A DNA stretch of 64,000 nucleotides from Chitinophaga tropicalis (GTDB taxonomy: Bacteria > Bacteroidota > Bacteroidia > Chitinophagales > Chitinophagaceae). The stretch is from positions 558,001 through 622,000 of the forward strand of contig NZ_WRXN01000001.1 in assembly GCF_009758205.1 (NCBI RefSeq), read 5' to 3'. A program made the translations under genes and the position numbers. Shown here piece by piece: positions 1 to 8,227 of the stretch. Position 1 is the first letter of the stretch. Each line of letters begins with the position of its first letter. The notes below the pieces were generated by a model. That model was not told the DNA's origin. It saw only the letters and a list, made by a program, of their open reading frames with translations, and did no database searches.

Positions 1-484
1 TATCTGCTTTTCCGGCAACCGGGAAGGACTGGACGATCAGCAGGGCCTGGAAAACTGCGCCAAAGGCCTGAAACGGGTCATCAGCTATGCCGAGAAAAAG
101 AACGTAAACCTGGTAATGGAACTGCTGAACAGTAAAGTGAACCACCCCGATTACCAGTGCGATCATACAGCCTGGGGAGTAGAACTCTGCAACGCCATTG
201 GCTCAGATCGTTTTAAGCTGCTGTACGACATCTATCATATGCAGATCATGGAAGGAGACGTGATCAGCACCATTAAGAAATACCATCCTTACTTTGCCCA
301 CTATCATACCGGCGGGGTTCCCGGCCGTAACGAAATAGATGAAACACAGGAACTTTACTACCCGGCCATCATGAAAGCTATTCATGAAACCGGCTTTAAA
401 GGATTTGTTGCCCAGGAATTCGTTCCGAAAAGAGCTGATAAACTGGCTTCCCTGAAACAAGGCGTAGAGATCTGCGATATATAA
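1..484 (+). CDS. Hydroxypyruvate isomerase-like TIM-barrel protein, 3' part only
   Basis: The reading frame is open from base 2 to the TAA ending at 484, so 160 residues are visible and the start lies outside the window. The visible half has the xylose isomerase-like TIM-barrel pattern of the hydroxypyruvate isomerase family: an acidic strand end in LVMELLNSK, LLYDIYHMQIMEGD, the HYHTGGVPGRNEID segment and a C-terminal FVAQEFVPK. The E, D, H and E residues in these segments fit the divalent-metal ligands of the family. In the family the enzyme interconverts hydroxypyruvate and tartronate semialdehyde, but Bacteroidota paralogues are often sugar-utilisation proteins of unproven substrate. A perfect inverted repeat lies just after the stop. 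Family assignment is good, the substrate is a guess. Confidence 0.8.
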   Translation, partial: ICFSGNREGLDDQQGLENCAKGLKRVISYAEKKNVNLVMELLNSKVNHPDYQCDHTAWGVELCNAIGSDRFKLLYDIYHMQIMEGDVISTIKKYHPYFAHYHTGGVPGRNEIDETQELYYPAIMKAIHETGFKGFVAQEFVPKRADKLASLKQGVEICDI

Positions 485-489
485 GTTTT

Positions 490-524
490 TTCCGGTAGAT
501 GGACTGATTGTCCATCTACCGGAA
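490..524. repeat. Perfect inverted repeat between convergent genes
   Basis: CCGGTAGATGGA at 492-503 and its exact complement at 511-522 enclose a 7-base loop, extendable by two A/T pairs. It lies between the ends of two convergent genes and contains the stop codon of the minus-strand gene (516-518). The T run is on the 5' side of the plus-strand stem, so it lacks a normal U-tract for either direction. It may still block readthrough or protect 3' ends. Confidence 0.55.
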
Positions 525-1061
525 TTTCCAGTCCTGCTTTAATATACCCATCACCACAGTATCCACGTACTGCCCATGCAGCTTGGCACTATGGCGCAGA
601 ATGCCTTCTTTGGCAAATCCTAATCGTATAGGTATCTGGGCGCTGCGCTCATTCTGAAGCGCAAAACGGATCTCCAGTTTATTCAGTTTCAGCTGGGTAA
701 ACGCAAAATTGATCAGGGCCTGGCAGGAAGCTACTGCAATTCCCTTTCCCTGGAATTTTTCACCCAGCCAATATCCCATCTCCGCCTTATCCAGCAGATG
801 GTCCCATGAATGCAGGTCTACCACGCCACCCAGCTGTTCCCCCACCCATATACCAAAGGCAATGGCTTCCTGGTCTTCCGCCTTACGTAACATCATTTCT
901 ATAAATCGGAGAGAATGTTCCTGGTTGGTATTATAATCTACCCAGGGCAGGAAACGGCGCAGGCTTTTGCGCGATTGGTCAAGTTGGCTATAAAGGGCAG
1001 GAGCATGTTCCGGTTGCAATTGCCTTAACGTAATAAACTCATTTACAGGTAACTCCAGCAT
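516..1061 (-). CDS. GNAT family N-acetyltransferase, RimJ/RimL type
   Basis: 181 residues, the full length of the RimJ/RimL/ribosomal-protein-serine-acetyltransferase group. The N-terminal FITLRQLQPEHAPALY is the usual first strand. GYWLGEKFQGKGIAVAS (about residues 99-115) is the acetyl-CoA pyrophosphate-binding loop. LEIRFALQNERSAQIPIRLGF followed by GILR is the typical C-terminal half. The family transfers acetyl groups from acetyl-CoA to N-termini of ribosomal proteins or to small amines, and the substrate cannot be read from the sequence. The ATG at 1061 directly abuts the terminator hairpin of the upstream gene (1064-1100), so its own promoter or ribosome site must overlap that hairpin, or the gene is reached by readthrough. 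Confidence 0.85.
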   Translation of the reverse strand: MLELPVNEFITLRQLQPEHAPALYSQLDQSRKSLRRFLPWVDYNTNQEHSLRFIEMMLRKAEDQEAIAFGIWVGEQLGGVVDLHSWDHLLDKAEMGYWLGEKFQGKGIAVASCQALINFAFTQLKLNKLEIRFALQNERSAQIPIRLGFAKEGILRHSAKLHGQYVDTVVMGILKQDWKFR

Positions 1062-1100
1062 AAAAATTTGAGGTTTGGCAAATTGCCAAACCTCAAATTT
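1062..1100 (-). terminator. Intrinsic terminator of the upstream lipoprotein gene
   Basis: Arms of 18 bases at 1065-1081 and 1083-1099 (core TTTGAGGTTTGGCA and its complement) pair perfectly. On the minus strand the stem is followed by TTTTT (1062-1066). It starts 10 bases after the stop of the lipoprotein gene and ends at the start codon of the GNAT gene. Confidence 0.8.
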
Positions 1101-1109
1101 AATAAAATC

Positions 1110-1736
1110 CTAATTCTTTGCTATCAACTGTTGCTTCTGCATATCCTTTACTATCTGCTTTGCAAACAGGTAAGCCTGCCTGTAAGCTGTAGGCGGATCT
1201 ACAGAGTCAGTCTGCGCATTGTAGATAAGCTTCTTTTCCTTCAGGTCATACAGGTTGGTGTCCCACTGATATTTGGTATTTACCTGGTAATATCCCGGAT
1301 CATACATCCGTCCATACCATCCCCTGTAGTAAGGCCAGAAGCCTCCGTAATAAGGATACCCGCCGTAACCGGGCACAAATGTTCTCTCACGCGATTTATC
1401 GACCATCGCAATGGTCATTACCTGGTCTACATCGCTGTTACGGAATTTACGCAATGCAGCCTTTTCATCACCCTTACCCAATTCATCGTCCGGACCATAT
1501 GTAGCATAAGCAGAAACAGCGTTATACCCTTCTTTCCTCAGTTCGGAAACCAGGTTACTTTCCATCTGCACACGCAGGGTCCGTTCCTTCGCGGGTACAA
1601 GGGCAATCACCATTATCTTCTTCTCCTCCTGTAACCGGGCATCCGGCGTTTTCCACGAAGAAGTCAGTTTGGTACTGGTACAGGCCGCCATCGAAAGCAG
1701 CCCTATCGCCATGATAAATAATCCTATTCTTTTCAT
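1110..1736 (-). CDS. Putative lipoprotein, DUF4136-like
   Basis: 208 residues from the ATG at 1736, chosen because it gives a clean lipoprotein signal peptide ending in SMAAC (Cys19) and has GGAGG on the minus strand about 7 bases upstream. The longer open frame to 1841 adds an unrelated non-signal segment. Mature part: KKIMVIALVPAKERTLRVQMESNLVSELRK is a nucleotide-fold-like opening seen in periplasmic DUF4136-type lipoproteins. A Gly/Tyr/Trp-rich stretch follows at about residues 125-150, then YQWDTNLYDLKEKKLIYNAQT, a strand pattern shared with such proteins. Likely anchored in the outer membrane or inner-membrane periplasmic face. Function unknown. The secreted protein at 37625-38230 has a loosely similar layout. 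Confidence 0.7.
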   Translation of the reverse strand: MKRIGLFIMAIGLLSMAACTSTKLTSSWKTPDARLQEEKKIMVIALVPAKERTLRVQMESNLVSELRKEGYNAVSAYATYGPDDELGKGDEKAALRKFRNSDVDQVMTIAMVDKSRERTFVPGYGGYPYYGGFWPYYRGWYGRMYDPGYYQVNTKYQWDTNLYDLKEKKLIYNAQTDSVDPPTAYRQAYLFAKQIVKDMQKQQLIAKN

Positions 1737-1891
1737 ATATCCTCCATTTTCTATACCCGTTAGACGGCGAAAAGGGAGGATGGTTACATGCGGGCCAAAA
1801 ATTAACAATCCTTTTATAAACAATGCGTTACGAAGATTCACTATGCAATAAAAGAAGCGTTTTTACGTTGGGTTCTGTTTTAAAAGAAAAA

Positions 1892-1923
1892 CCGCAAAAG
1901 ACGTTTTAAAACGTCTTTTGCGG
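1892..1923 (-). terminator. Intrinsic terminator of mqnC
   Basis: CCGCAAAAGACGTTTT at 1892-1907 is followed directly by its exact complement to 1923. The A-rich bases 1881-1890 give a T-rich tract on the minus strand after the stem. It lies 24 bases past the mqnC stop. Confidence 0.8.
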
Positions 1924-1946
1924 CATCATATAGTGATCTGCAAAAA

Positions 1947-3071
1947 TCAATAATTTATTATCTGCTCCTCTATTCCGGCAGGCACCTCTCTGAACTCATA
2001 CAACTGTGTACGCAGTTGCGGCTCAAAACCGGCTTCTTTAATAGCCTGCTGCATAGAACGGTAAGTAAACCTGTGAGGCGCGCCCGCAGCACTTACCACA
2101 TTCTCCTCGATCATAATAGAACCAAAGTCATTCGCTCCCGCATGCAGGCATATCTGTGCTACCTGCTTACCAACCGTCAGCCAGGACGCCTGGATGTTTT
2201 TAATATTAGGCAGCATGATACGGCTCATAGCTATCATACGGATATATTCCTCTGCAGTGGTCATGTTATGTACACCACGTATACGGGCCAGCAACGTATC
2301 CACATCCTGGAAGGTCCAGGGAATGAACGCAGTAAAACCATAATGGCCTTCCGGTTTCTCACTCTGTACCTGCCTGATATCCGCCAGGTGCTGGAAACGC
2401 TCCATCAGCGTCTCCACATGGCCAAACATCATGGTTGCTGAAGATGCAATGTTCAGCTTATGTGCCGCACGCATAACATCCAGCCATTCCTGCGCGCCGC
2501 ATTTCCCTTTAGAGATAAGACGGCGTACCCTGTCGTTCAGTATCTCGGCGCCTGCGCCTGGTAAGCTGTTCAACCCGGCTTCTTTCAAAGCTTTCAGTAC
2601 TTCTGTATGGGTGCTTTTCTCCAGCTTGGTGATATGGGCAACTTCCGGGGGCCCGAGTGCATGCAGCTTTACATTGGGATATAACTGCTTCAGCTGTTTG
2701 AAAGTATCTACATAAAACTGCAGGCCCAGTTCCGGGTGATGGCCCCCCTGCAACAGCAGCTGGTCTCCTCCGTATTTAAGGGTCTCTTCTATCTTACGCT
2801 TATATTCATCAATACTGGTGATATAAGCCTCCGCATGCCCCGGCACACGATAGAAATTGCAGAATTTACAGTTAGCCGTACAAACATTCGTAGTGTTCAC
2901 GTTCCGGTCTATCTGCCAGGTCACTTTACCATGCGGTACCTGCTTCCTGCGGAGCTCATCCGCGATATGCATCAGCTCTGCAAGTGGCGCTTTCTCAAAA
3001 AGATAGATCCCTTCTTCCGGTGTGAGCCACTCAAAATTTAATGCTTTACTGTATAGATCTTTCAGTTCCAT
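1947..3071 (-). CDS. mqnC: Cyclic dehypoxanthinyl futalosine synthase (radical SAM)
   Basis: 374 residues from the ATG at 3071; a TTG three codons further upstream overlaps the promoter -7 box and is less likely. The radical SAM cluster ligands are Cys64, Cys68 and Cys71 in NVCTANCKFCNFYR. Further family blocks are LLQGGHHPELGLQFY, FGHVETLMERFQHL, FTAFIPWTFQ and the C-terminal GANDFGSIMIEENVVSAAG, which is typical of MqnC rather than MqnE or MqnA/D. MqnC converts dehypoxanthine futalosine to the cyclic compound in the futalosine route to menaquinone, the quinone of Bacteroidota respiration. The gene stands alone here with its own promoter and terminator; no other mqn gene is in the window. 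Confidence 0.9.
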   Translation of the reverse strand: MELKDLYSKALNFEWLTPEEGIYLFEKAPLAELMHIADELRRKQVPHGKVTWQIDRNVNTTNVCTANCKFCNFYRVPGHAEAYITSIDEYKRKIEETLKYGGDQLLLQGGHHPELGLQFYVDTFKQLKQLYPNVKLHALGPPEVAHITKLEKSTHTEVLKALKEAGLNSLPGAGAEILNDRVRRLISKGKCGAQEWLDVMRAAHKLNIASSATMMFGHVETLMERFQHLADIRQVQSEKPEGHYGFTAFIPWTFQDVDTLLARIRGVHNMTTAEEYIRMIAMSRIMLPNIKNIQASWLTVGKQVAQICLHAGANDFGSIMIEENVVSAAGAPHRFTYRSMQQAIKEAGFEPQLRTQLYEFREVPAGIEEQIINY

Positions 3072-3077
3072 GATGGA

Positions 3078-3085
3078 CAAAGGTA
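3078..3085 (-). promoter_or_regulatory. Promoter -7 box TACCTTTG of mqnC
   Basis: CAAAGGTA on the plus strand reads TACCTTTG on the minus strand, the Bacteroidota -7 consensus TAnnTTTG. It ends only 6 bases before the ATG at 3071, so the predicted transcript starts at or next to the start codon. No good -33 TTTG is seen at the usual 19-21 bases upstream. Confidence 0.45.
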
Positions 3086-3119
3086 GGAAAAAACAAAACC
3101 GCCTCAGTTTGATTTTTTA

Positions 3120-3133
3120 ACCGGCCATAGGCC
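3120..3133 (+). repeat. Copy A of the ACCGGCC..AGGCC intergenic repeat
   Basis: TTTTTTAACCGGCCATAGGCC at 3113-3133 matches the repeat seen at 8648, 12850, 24338, 24413, 26177 and 29547. Unlike most copies it has no perfect hairpin right after it; only CTCAAAAC remains near 3166. It lies in the divergent gap between mqnC and the protease gene. Confidence 0.5.
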
Positions 3134-3246
3134 CACTTCCTCCCTCCCGGAAATTCAAACTGCCGCTCAAAACAAAACCGCCCTGTGCTGCTATTTTAAT
3201 GTTAAATTTATAACACGTTATAACACGTCACTCTGTCGCGTACTGT

Positions 3247-4482
3247 ATGTTAAAAAAAACCTCGCTGAAGCACTGTTGGCTATCCCTGCTGGCCACCATC
3301 TTCCTTTTCCACGTTGCTGCCGCACAAACGCAGCCGTATGGCCTCGATACCACCACCCGGGACGCCGTATTGATCACCCGTTTCCCCTTCAAACAATACT
3401 ACGGTGGGGTAGTAGTGGTCAGCGCCAGGCTGGAAGGTGTTCCCGACACCCTGCAATTCATCCTCGACACCGGCAGCGCCGGCATTTCCCTGGATACCGG
3501 CACCTGTGTACATTATGGCATCAAATTAACACCTACTGAAAGAGTGGTAAGAGGTGTAGGCGGCTCCAAAAAAGTCTCCTTTGCCATGGACCGTACACTC
3601 ACACTGCCCGGATTACAGGTAGACAGCCTCGATTTCCACGTCAACGACTATGAGCTGATCAGCCAGGTGTACGGCTTACAGATAGACGGCATCATCGGGT
3701 ACAGCCTCCTTAGCAAATATATTGTCCAGGTAGATTATGATACAGAACTGATCAGCATCTACTCCAAAGGCCGTTTCTCCTATCCCAAAGGCGGCAACCT
3801 GCTCAGACCTTCCCTCACCCTGATCCCTATTGTTACAGCCCAGCTGCGCAATGGCAAAATGCAGAACAACAGCCGCTATTATTTCGATACCGGCGCCGGT
3901 ATGTGCCTGCTGCTCTCACACCAGTTTGTAAAAGACAGCGCCATTCTCACCTCCCGTAAAAAACAAAGGAAAGTGATCCAGACAGAAGCCCAGGGACTGG
4001 GAGGAAAAATGAATATGGATATCACCACCATTCAGGAGTTCAGGATCGGCTCCTATGCCTTCCGCAACGTACCCGTCTATCTCTTTGACGATGTCACCAA
4101 CGTAACAGCATACCCCTTCCTCGGCGGAATGGTAGGCAATGACCTCCTGCGCCGCTTCAACCTCATTCTCAACTACGGCAGGAAAGAGATCTATATCATA
4201 CCCAATTCCCACTTCCGTGATCAGTTCGACTACTCCTACACAGGCCTGATCATCTACCTGATAAACGGCAGGGTAGAGGTCACCGATATCATCAAAGGCT
4301 CTCCGGCAGAAAAAGCCGGGTTCAAAAAAGGAGACATCATCGTTGCCATCAATAATTCCTTTTCCTCCAACCTGCAGCAGTACAGGGACATGCTGAAAAA
4401 TATCGGCACCCGTCCTACTTTATTGATTATGCGCGACAAAGATCTTTTACTGAAAAAAATCCAGATCAAAAGCATATTATAG
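3247..4482 (+). CDS. Secreted retropepsin-like aspartyl protease with C-terminal PDZ domain
   Basis: 411 residues. A signal peptide ends near HVAAAQ (residues 1-27). Two aspartyl-protease lobes follow: FILDTGSAGISLD (Asp74) and YYFDTGAGMCLLLS (about Asp214), both with intact D-T-G. A PDZ domain occupies about residues 330-411 (VTDIIKGSPAEKAGFKKGDIIVAINN). The layout matches periplasmic or surface aspartyl protease-like proteins common in Bacteroidota. The PDZ domain suggests binding of peptide C-termini. The next gene, 38 bases downstream on the same strand, is a related protein without PDZ, so the two probably arose by duplication and may be co-transcribed. Natural substrate unknown. Confidence 0.85.
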   Translation: MLKKTSLKHCWLSLLATIFLFHVAAAQTQPYGLDTTTRDAVLITRFPFKQYYGGVVVVSARLEGVPDTLQFILDTGSAGISLDTGTCVHYGIKLTPTERVVRGVGGSKKVSFAMDRTLTLPGLQVDSLDFHVNDYELISQVYGLQIDGIIGYSLLSKYIVQVDYDTELISIYSKGRFSYPKGGNLLRPSLTLIPIVTAQLRNGKMQNNSRYYFDTGAGMCLLLSHQFVKDSAILTSRKKQRKVIQTEAQGLGGKMNMDITTIQEFRIGSYAFRNVPVYLFDDVTNVTAYPFLGGMVGNDLLRRFNLILNYGRKEIYIIPNSHFRDQFDYSYTGLIIYLINGRVEVTDIIKGSPAEKAGFKKGDIIVAINNSFSSNLQQYRDMLKNIGTRPTLLIMRDKDLLLKKIQIKSIL

Positions 4483-4520
4483 CGGACTGATATAATACCT
4501 TGCAACATCTTCCGTTAGAG

Positions 4521-5435
4521 ATGTGTTACGTGAATAAGTACCTTTTTGCCATACTTGCATGCCTGCCGGTCTTCACTTTTGCCCAGGGAGACCCCACTTC
4601 TAAAGTGGTGGCAACACTGCCATTCCGGTTGTACGACCGGTACATGGTCATCACCGCCTGCCTCTCCAGCACAACAGACAGCCTGCACTTCATCTTTGAT
4701 ACCGGCGCCGAGGTAACCACCCTCAGTAAAGCAACAGCAGATAAGCTCATGCTGGAAACAAAGAATGACGGTGGCCTTAGCGGAAACGACGCCGTTGTAG
4801 TCAGAGTGCCCACCGCCACCATCAACGTACTCTATCTCGACAAGACCCGGCTGCCCTTTGTAAAGGTCTACATAGAGCCCCTCAGGGAATTCCAGAGCGT
4901 ACCGGTCCCGCTGGATGGCATTATCGGTGTAGATCTCCTGAAAGCATTTGTAGTGAAGATAGACTATGAGAAACAGGAACTAAAACTTTACCGCCAGGGC
5001 AAAAGTCCCCTGGATGCCGTAGGGAAAAGACTACCCCTCAGCCTTAACTTCGACACGCCGGCCATAGAAGCAACCATCCGCCTCCCCAGCGGGAAAACAC
5101 TTGCCAGCCGCTACCATTTCATTACCGGAGGCGAATATGGGATCCTCTTCAACTGGCCCTATATGGAAAAATACCAGTTGATCAGCCAGCTGCCCGTCCT
5201 CAGCACAGATAAGGTCCAGGACCTTTACCAGGAATTGACCTATACCAATACCACCATCCCCAATCTCAACATGGGAAACATACGCCTGGACGATGTGGCC
5301 GCCAGCTACTGCAAAGAAGTGAACGATGCAGGCTCTATGTCTGAAGTAGCCGGGTCCATTGGCTTCATGGTATGGAGACAGTTCCGGACAATTACTATCA
5401 ATTACGACGCCAGAGAGGTTTACCTCGAAAGATAA
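4521..5435 (+). CDS. Secreted retropepsin-like protein, second catalytic motif degenerate
   Basis: 304 residues from the ATG at 4521; a TTG at 4500 in the same frame would put eight extra residues before the signal peptide and is rejected. The signal peptide ends at TFAQG (about residue 22). The first lobe keeps the catalytic motif HFIFDTGAEVTTLS (Asp60). In the second lobe the equivalent of the neighbour's YYFDTGAG reads YHFITGGEYG, so the second Asp is Ile-Thr. There is no PDZ domain. Either it works as a single-motif (dimeric retropepsin-like) enzyme or it is a non-catalytic paralogue of the upstream protease. The M16 protease pair follows on the same strand. Confidence 0.75.
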   Translation: MCYVNKYLFAILACLPVFTFAQGDPTSKVVATLPFRLYDRYMVITACLSSTTDSLHFIFDTGAEVTTLSKATADKLMLETKNDGGLSGNDAVVVRVPTATINVLYLDKTRLPFVKVYIEPLREFQSVPVPLDGIIGVDLLKAFVVKIDYEKQELKLYRQGKSPLDAVGKRLPLSLNFDTPAIEATIRLPSGKTLASRYHFITGGEYGILFNWPYMEKYQLISQLPVLSTDKVQDLYQELTYTNTTIPNLNMGNIRLDDVAASYCKEVNDAGSMSEVAGSIGFMVWRQFRTITINYDAREVYLER

Positions 5436-5515
5436 CGCCGTATCCTACAGGGAAAATAGACCCGTCCCATTCTGCCATTCTTTTAATAACTTGCAACTTT
5501 CATAAAACCGGAAGT

Positions 5516-6751
5516 ATGATCCATTACAATAAATTCACCCTGTCCAACGGATTGCGCGTTATTGTGCACGAGGACCATACCACGCCAATGGCGGTGGTAA
5601 ACGTGATGTATGACGTAGGCGCACGTGATGAAGACCCGAACAAGACAGGTTTTGCTCACTTATTTGAACACCTGATGTTTGGCGGCTCCGTCAACATCCC
5701 GGAATATGACGAACCCTTACAGATGGCCGGAGGCGAAAATAACGCCTACACCACCAGCGATCTTACCAACTACTACATACAACTCCCGGCAGAAAATATA
5801 GAGACCGCCTTCTGGCTGGAAAGCGATCGTATGCTTTCCCTCGCCTTCAGCGAAAAGAGCCTGGACGTACAACGTAAAGTAGTTTGTGAAGAGTTCAAAG
5901 AACACTATATCAACAAACCTTATGGCGATGTATGGCACAAAATGCGTGACCTTTCCTATTCCGTTCATCCCTATAAATGGATGACCATAGGCAAAGAACT
6001 GTCACATATTGAAAACGCCCGCCTGGAAGAAGTAAAGGACTTCTTCTTCAGATATTACCGGCCAGCCAACGCCATCCTCGTAGTAGGAGGTCATGTCACC
6101 ACCGCCCAGGTAAAGCTGCTGGCAGAAAAATGGTTTGGCGATATCCCTTCCGGACAACGCATCCAGCGCAATCTGCCGGTAGAACCACCACAGGCAGCCG
6201 CACACAAACTGGAAGTAAAAGCCAACGTACCGCTGGACGCCCTGTATAAATGTTATCACATGCCTGGCCGTACAGACAAACAATACTATACAACAGACCT
6301 GATCTCCGATATCCTCGGCGGAGGCGCGTCCTCCCGCCTTAACCAGGTGCTGGTAAAAGAAAAGAAACTGTTCAGCAACATAGAATGTTATCATTTCGGT
6401 ACCCTCGATGCCGGCCTGCTCACCATAGAAGGCAAACTGGTAAAAGGTGTGAAAATGAAAGATGCTGAAAAAGCTATCCAGGAAGAACTGGATAAAGTAC
6501 AGCAGGAAGTGATCCCGGAAAGAGAACTGCAAAAAGTGAAGAACCGCGTGGAAAGCATGCTGGCCTTCGAAGATATGGGACTGCTCAACCGTGCCAACAA
6601 CCTGGCTTTCTATGAACTGATAGGAGACGCAGAGCTCATGAACACAGAGTTCAGCAACTATGAAGCTGTCACCACAGCAGATATGCACCGGGAAGCCCAG
6701 CTGCTGTTCAACGAAAAGAATTCCAATACTATATACTATTACGCCGGATAA
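5516..6751 (+). CDS. M16 family zinc metallopeptidase, catalytic member
   Basis: 411 residues from the ATG at 5516; the frame is open further upstream into the previous gene, but MIHYNKFTLSNGLRVIVHEDH is the standard M16 beginning. The inverted zinc motif HLFEH is at residues 48-52 and the third ligand Glu follows in VVCEEFKEHY. The C-terminal half (about 200-411) is the second M16 domain, with GGGASSRLNQVLVKEKKL. No signal peptide is evident, so it may be cytoplasmic, as in Bacteroidota insulinase-like pairs, or exported in another way. It lies 53 bases before a second M16 gene lacking the zinc motif. Such pairs form heterodimers in which one subunit cuts peptides. Confidence 0.9.
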   Translation: MIHYNKFTLSNGLRVIVHEDHTTPMAVVNVMYDVGARDEDPNKTGFAHLFEHLMFGGSVNIPEYDEPLQMAGGENNAYTTSDLTNYYIQLPAENIETAFWLESDRMLSLAFSEKSLDVQRKVVCEEFKEHYINKPYGDVWHKMRDLSYSVHPYKWMTIGKELSHIENARLEEVKDFFFRYYRPANAILVVGGHVTTAQVKLLAEKWFGDIPSGQRIQRNLPVEPPQAAAHKLEVKANVPLDALYKCYHMPGRTDKQYYTTDLISDILGGGASSRLNQVLVKEKKLFSNIECYHFGTLDAGLLTIEGKLVKGVKMKDAEKAIQEELDKVQQEVIPERELQKVKNRVESMLAFEDMGLLNRANNLAFYELIGDAELMNTEFSNYEAVTTADMHREAQLLFNEKNSNTIYYYAG

Positions 6752-6804
6752 CACTGCCTTGCAGACTGAATTTCCTTGTAGTAAATAAATACGCAGAAAG
6801 ATTA

Positions 6805-8088
6805 ATGATAAACCGGAAAATTGCCCCCGAAATAAAAGATGCTGTAGATTTCGATATCACGCTTAAACCATACGAGAAGTTTACGCTGGATAACGGCATC
6901 CCCGTTTACGTAGTAAAATCTGATGAGCAGGACACCCTGCAACTGGAACTGGTTTTTCCCGGCGGTAGCTGGTATGAAACGGAAAACCTGGTAGCATCTG
7001 CCTCCAATTTCCTCATGAAGAACGGCAGCAGCAAACACTCTGCCCGGGAAATCAACGAGAGCATTGACTACTTTGGCGCACACCTGAACCGTAACTGCCA
7101 TCATGAAAATGCCACCTACACACTGCACTGCCTTACCAAACATTTCACAGAAATGCTCCCCGTATTGCAGGAAGTGATCATGGATCCCTCTTTCCCGGAA
7201 GAAGAATTAGCCATTTTCAGGCAGAACATGAAACAACGCCTCGCCGTAAACCTGCAGAAATGCGACTTCGTGGCCAACAGGCATATAGATAAATACCTGT
7301 TCGGCGAGTTTCACCCATACGGCCGCGTAAGCAGCATGGATGCCTATGATGCACTGCAAACAGACACCCTGGCTGCCTTCTACAAACAACATTATACTTA
7401 CAATAACTGTAAGATATTTATTGCCGGTCATCTGCCGGAAAATCTCATTGCCCTTCTCAACCAGTACTTCGGTACTACCAAATGGAATGGTGAGTCAACC
7501 CTCATTAAACCGGAACTGTCCGTTGCTCCTGCAGAAGAGAAGAAGTTCCGCATCTTCAATGATGAGAACGGGGTACAGGGAGCCGTACGCGTAGCACGCC
7601 CATTCCCTAACCGCTATCATCCTGATTTTCCGAAAATGCTGGTGCTCAATACCATCTTCGGTGGTTACTTTGGTTCCCGCCTCATGAGCAACATCAGGGA
7701 AGAGAAAGGATATACCTACGGTATCTACTCGCAGCTCTATAACTTCAGGCAAACCAGCGCCATCAATATCCAGACAGAAGCCGGAAGGGATGTGTGCGAG
7801 GCTACCATCGAAGAGATCTATAAAGAATTGCGTACCCTTCAAAATGAAATTGTTCCCGAAGATGAACTGCACCTGGTGCGTAACTTCATGATAGGTTCCA
7901 TTCTGGGCGATCTTGACGGCGCATTCCAGATCATTCAGCGCTGGAAAACACTCATTCTCAATGGCGTGGATGAAAATTACTTCTACAATAACATCCGTAC
8001 CATCAAAACCATCTCTGCCGAAGAATTGCAGGAACTGGCTAAAGAATACTTCACTCCTGAAGATTTCTACGAGCTGGTTGTTATATAA
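6805..8088 (+). CDS. M16 family peptidase-like protein, non-catalytic partner
   Basis: 427 residues. The M16 fold is clear: FTLDNGIPVYVVKSDEQDTLQLELVFPGGSWYE at the start, and RPFPNRYHPDFPKMLVLNTIFGGYFGSRLMSNIREEKGYTYGIYS in the second half. Where the partner has HLFEH this protein reads SNFLMKNGSSKHS, so the zinc site is missing. The conserved Arg and Tyr of the C-terminal half (REEKGYTYG) that bind the substrate are present. This is the pattern of the regulatory or substrate-binding subunit of two-gene M16 proteases. Start ATG at 6805, 53 bases behind the catalytic gene. A hairpin terminator follows, so the two probably form one operon. Confidence 0.88.
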   Translation: MINRKIAPEIKDAVDFDITLKPYEKFTLDNGIPVYVVKSDEQDTLQLELVFPGGSWYETENLVASASNFLMKNGSSKHSAREINESIDYFGAHLNRNCHHENATYTLHCLTKHFTEMLPVLQEVIMDPSFPEEELAIFRQNMKQRLAVNLQKCDFVANRHIDKYLFGEFHPYGRVSSMDAYDALQTDTLAAFYKQHYTYNNCKIFIAGHLPENLIALLNQYFGTTKWNGESTLIKPELSVAPAEEKKFRIFNDENGVQGAVRVARPFPNRYHPDFPKMLVLNTIFGGYFGSRLMSNIREEKGYTYGIYSQLYNFRQTSAINIQTEAGRDVCEATIEEIYKELRTLQNEIVPEDELHLVRNFMIGSILGDLDGAFQIIQRWKTLILNGVDENYFYNNIRTIKTISAEELQELAKEYFTPEDFYELVVI

Positions 8089-8100
8089 GCTTATTATCAC

Positions 8101-8123
8101 GGTTTGGCCCTATGGGCCAAACC
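8101..8123 (+). terminator. Hairpin terminator of the M16 operon
   Basis: GGTTTGGCCC at 8101-8110 and GGGCCAAACC at 8114-8123 form a perfect 10-bp stem with a 3-base loop, followed by TTCCCTT. It lies 12 bases after the stop. The T-tract is weak. Confidence 0.65.
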
Positions 8124-8163
8124 TTCCCTTCATAAAACACTAACCGATACCCCCATCCCTTTT

Positions 8164-8195
8164 TTTGAGCACTTGTTTTGTATAATATATATTTG
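8164..8195 (+). promoter_or_regulatory. Bacteroidota-type promoter of the LprI-like gene
   Basis: TTTG at 8164-8167 and TATATTTG at 8188-8195 are separated by exactly 20 bases, matching the -33 TTTG and -7 TAnnTTTG consensus. The predicted start leaves an untranslated leader of about 25 bases before the ATG at 8228. Confidence 0.65.
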
Positions 8196-8227
8196 ATATA
8201 TATTGCGACCCTAACTGTCGAAATCCT

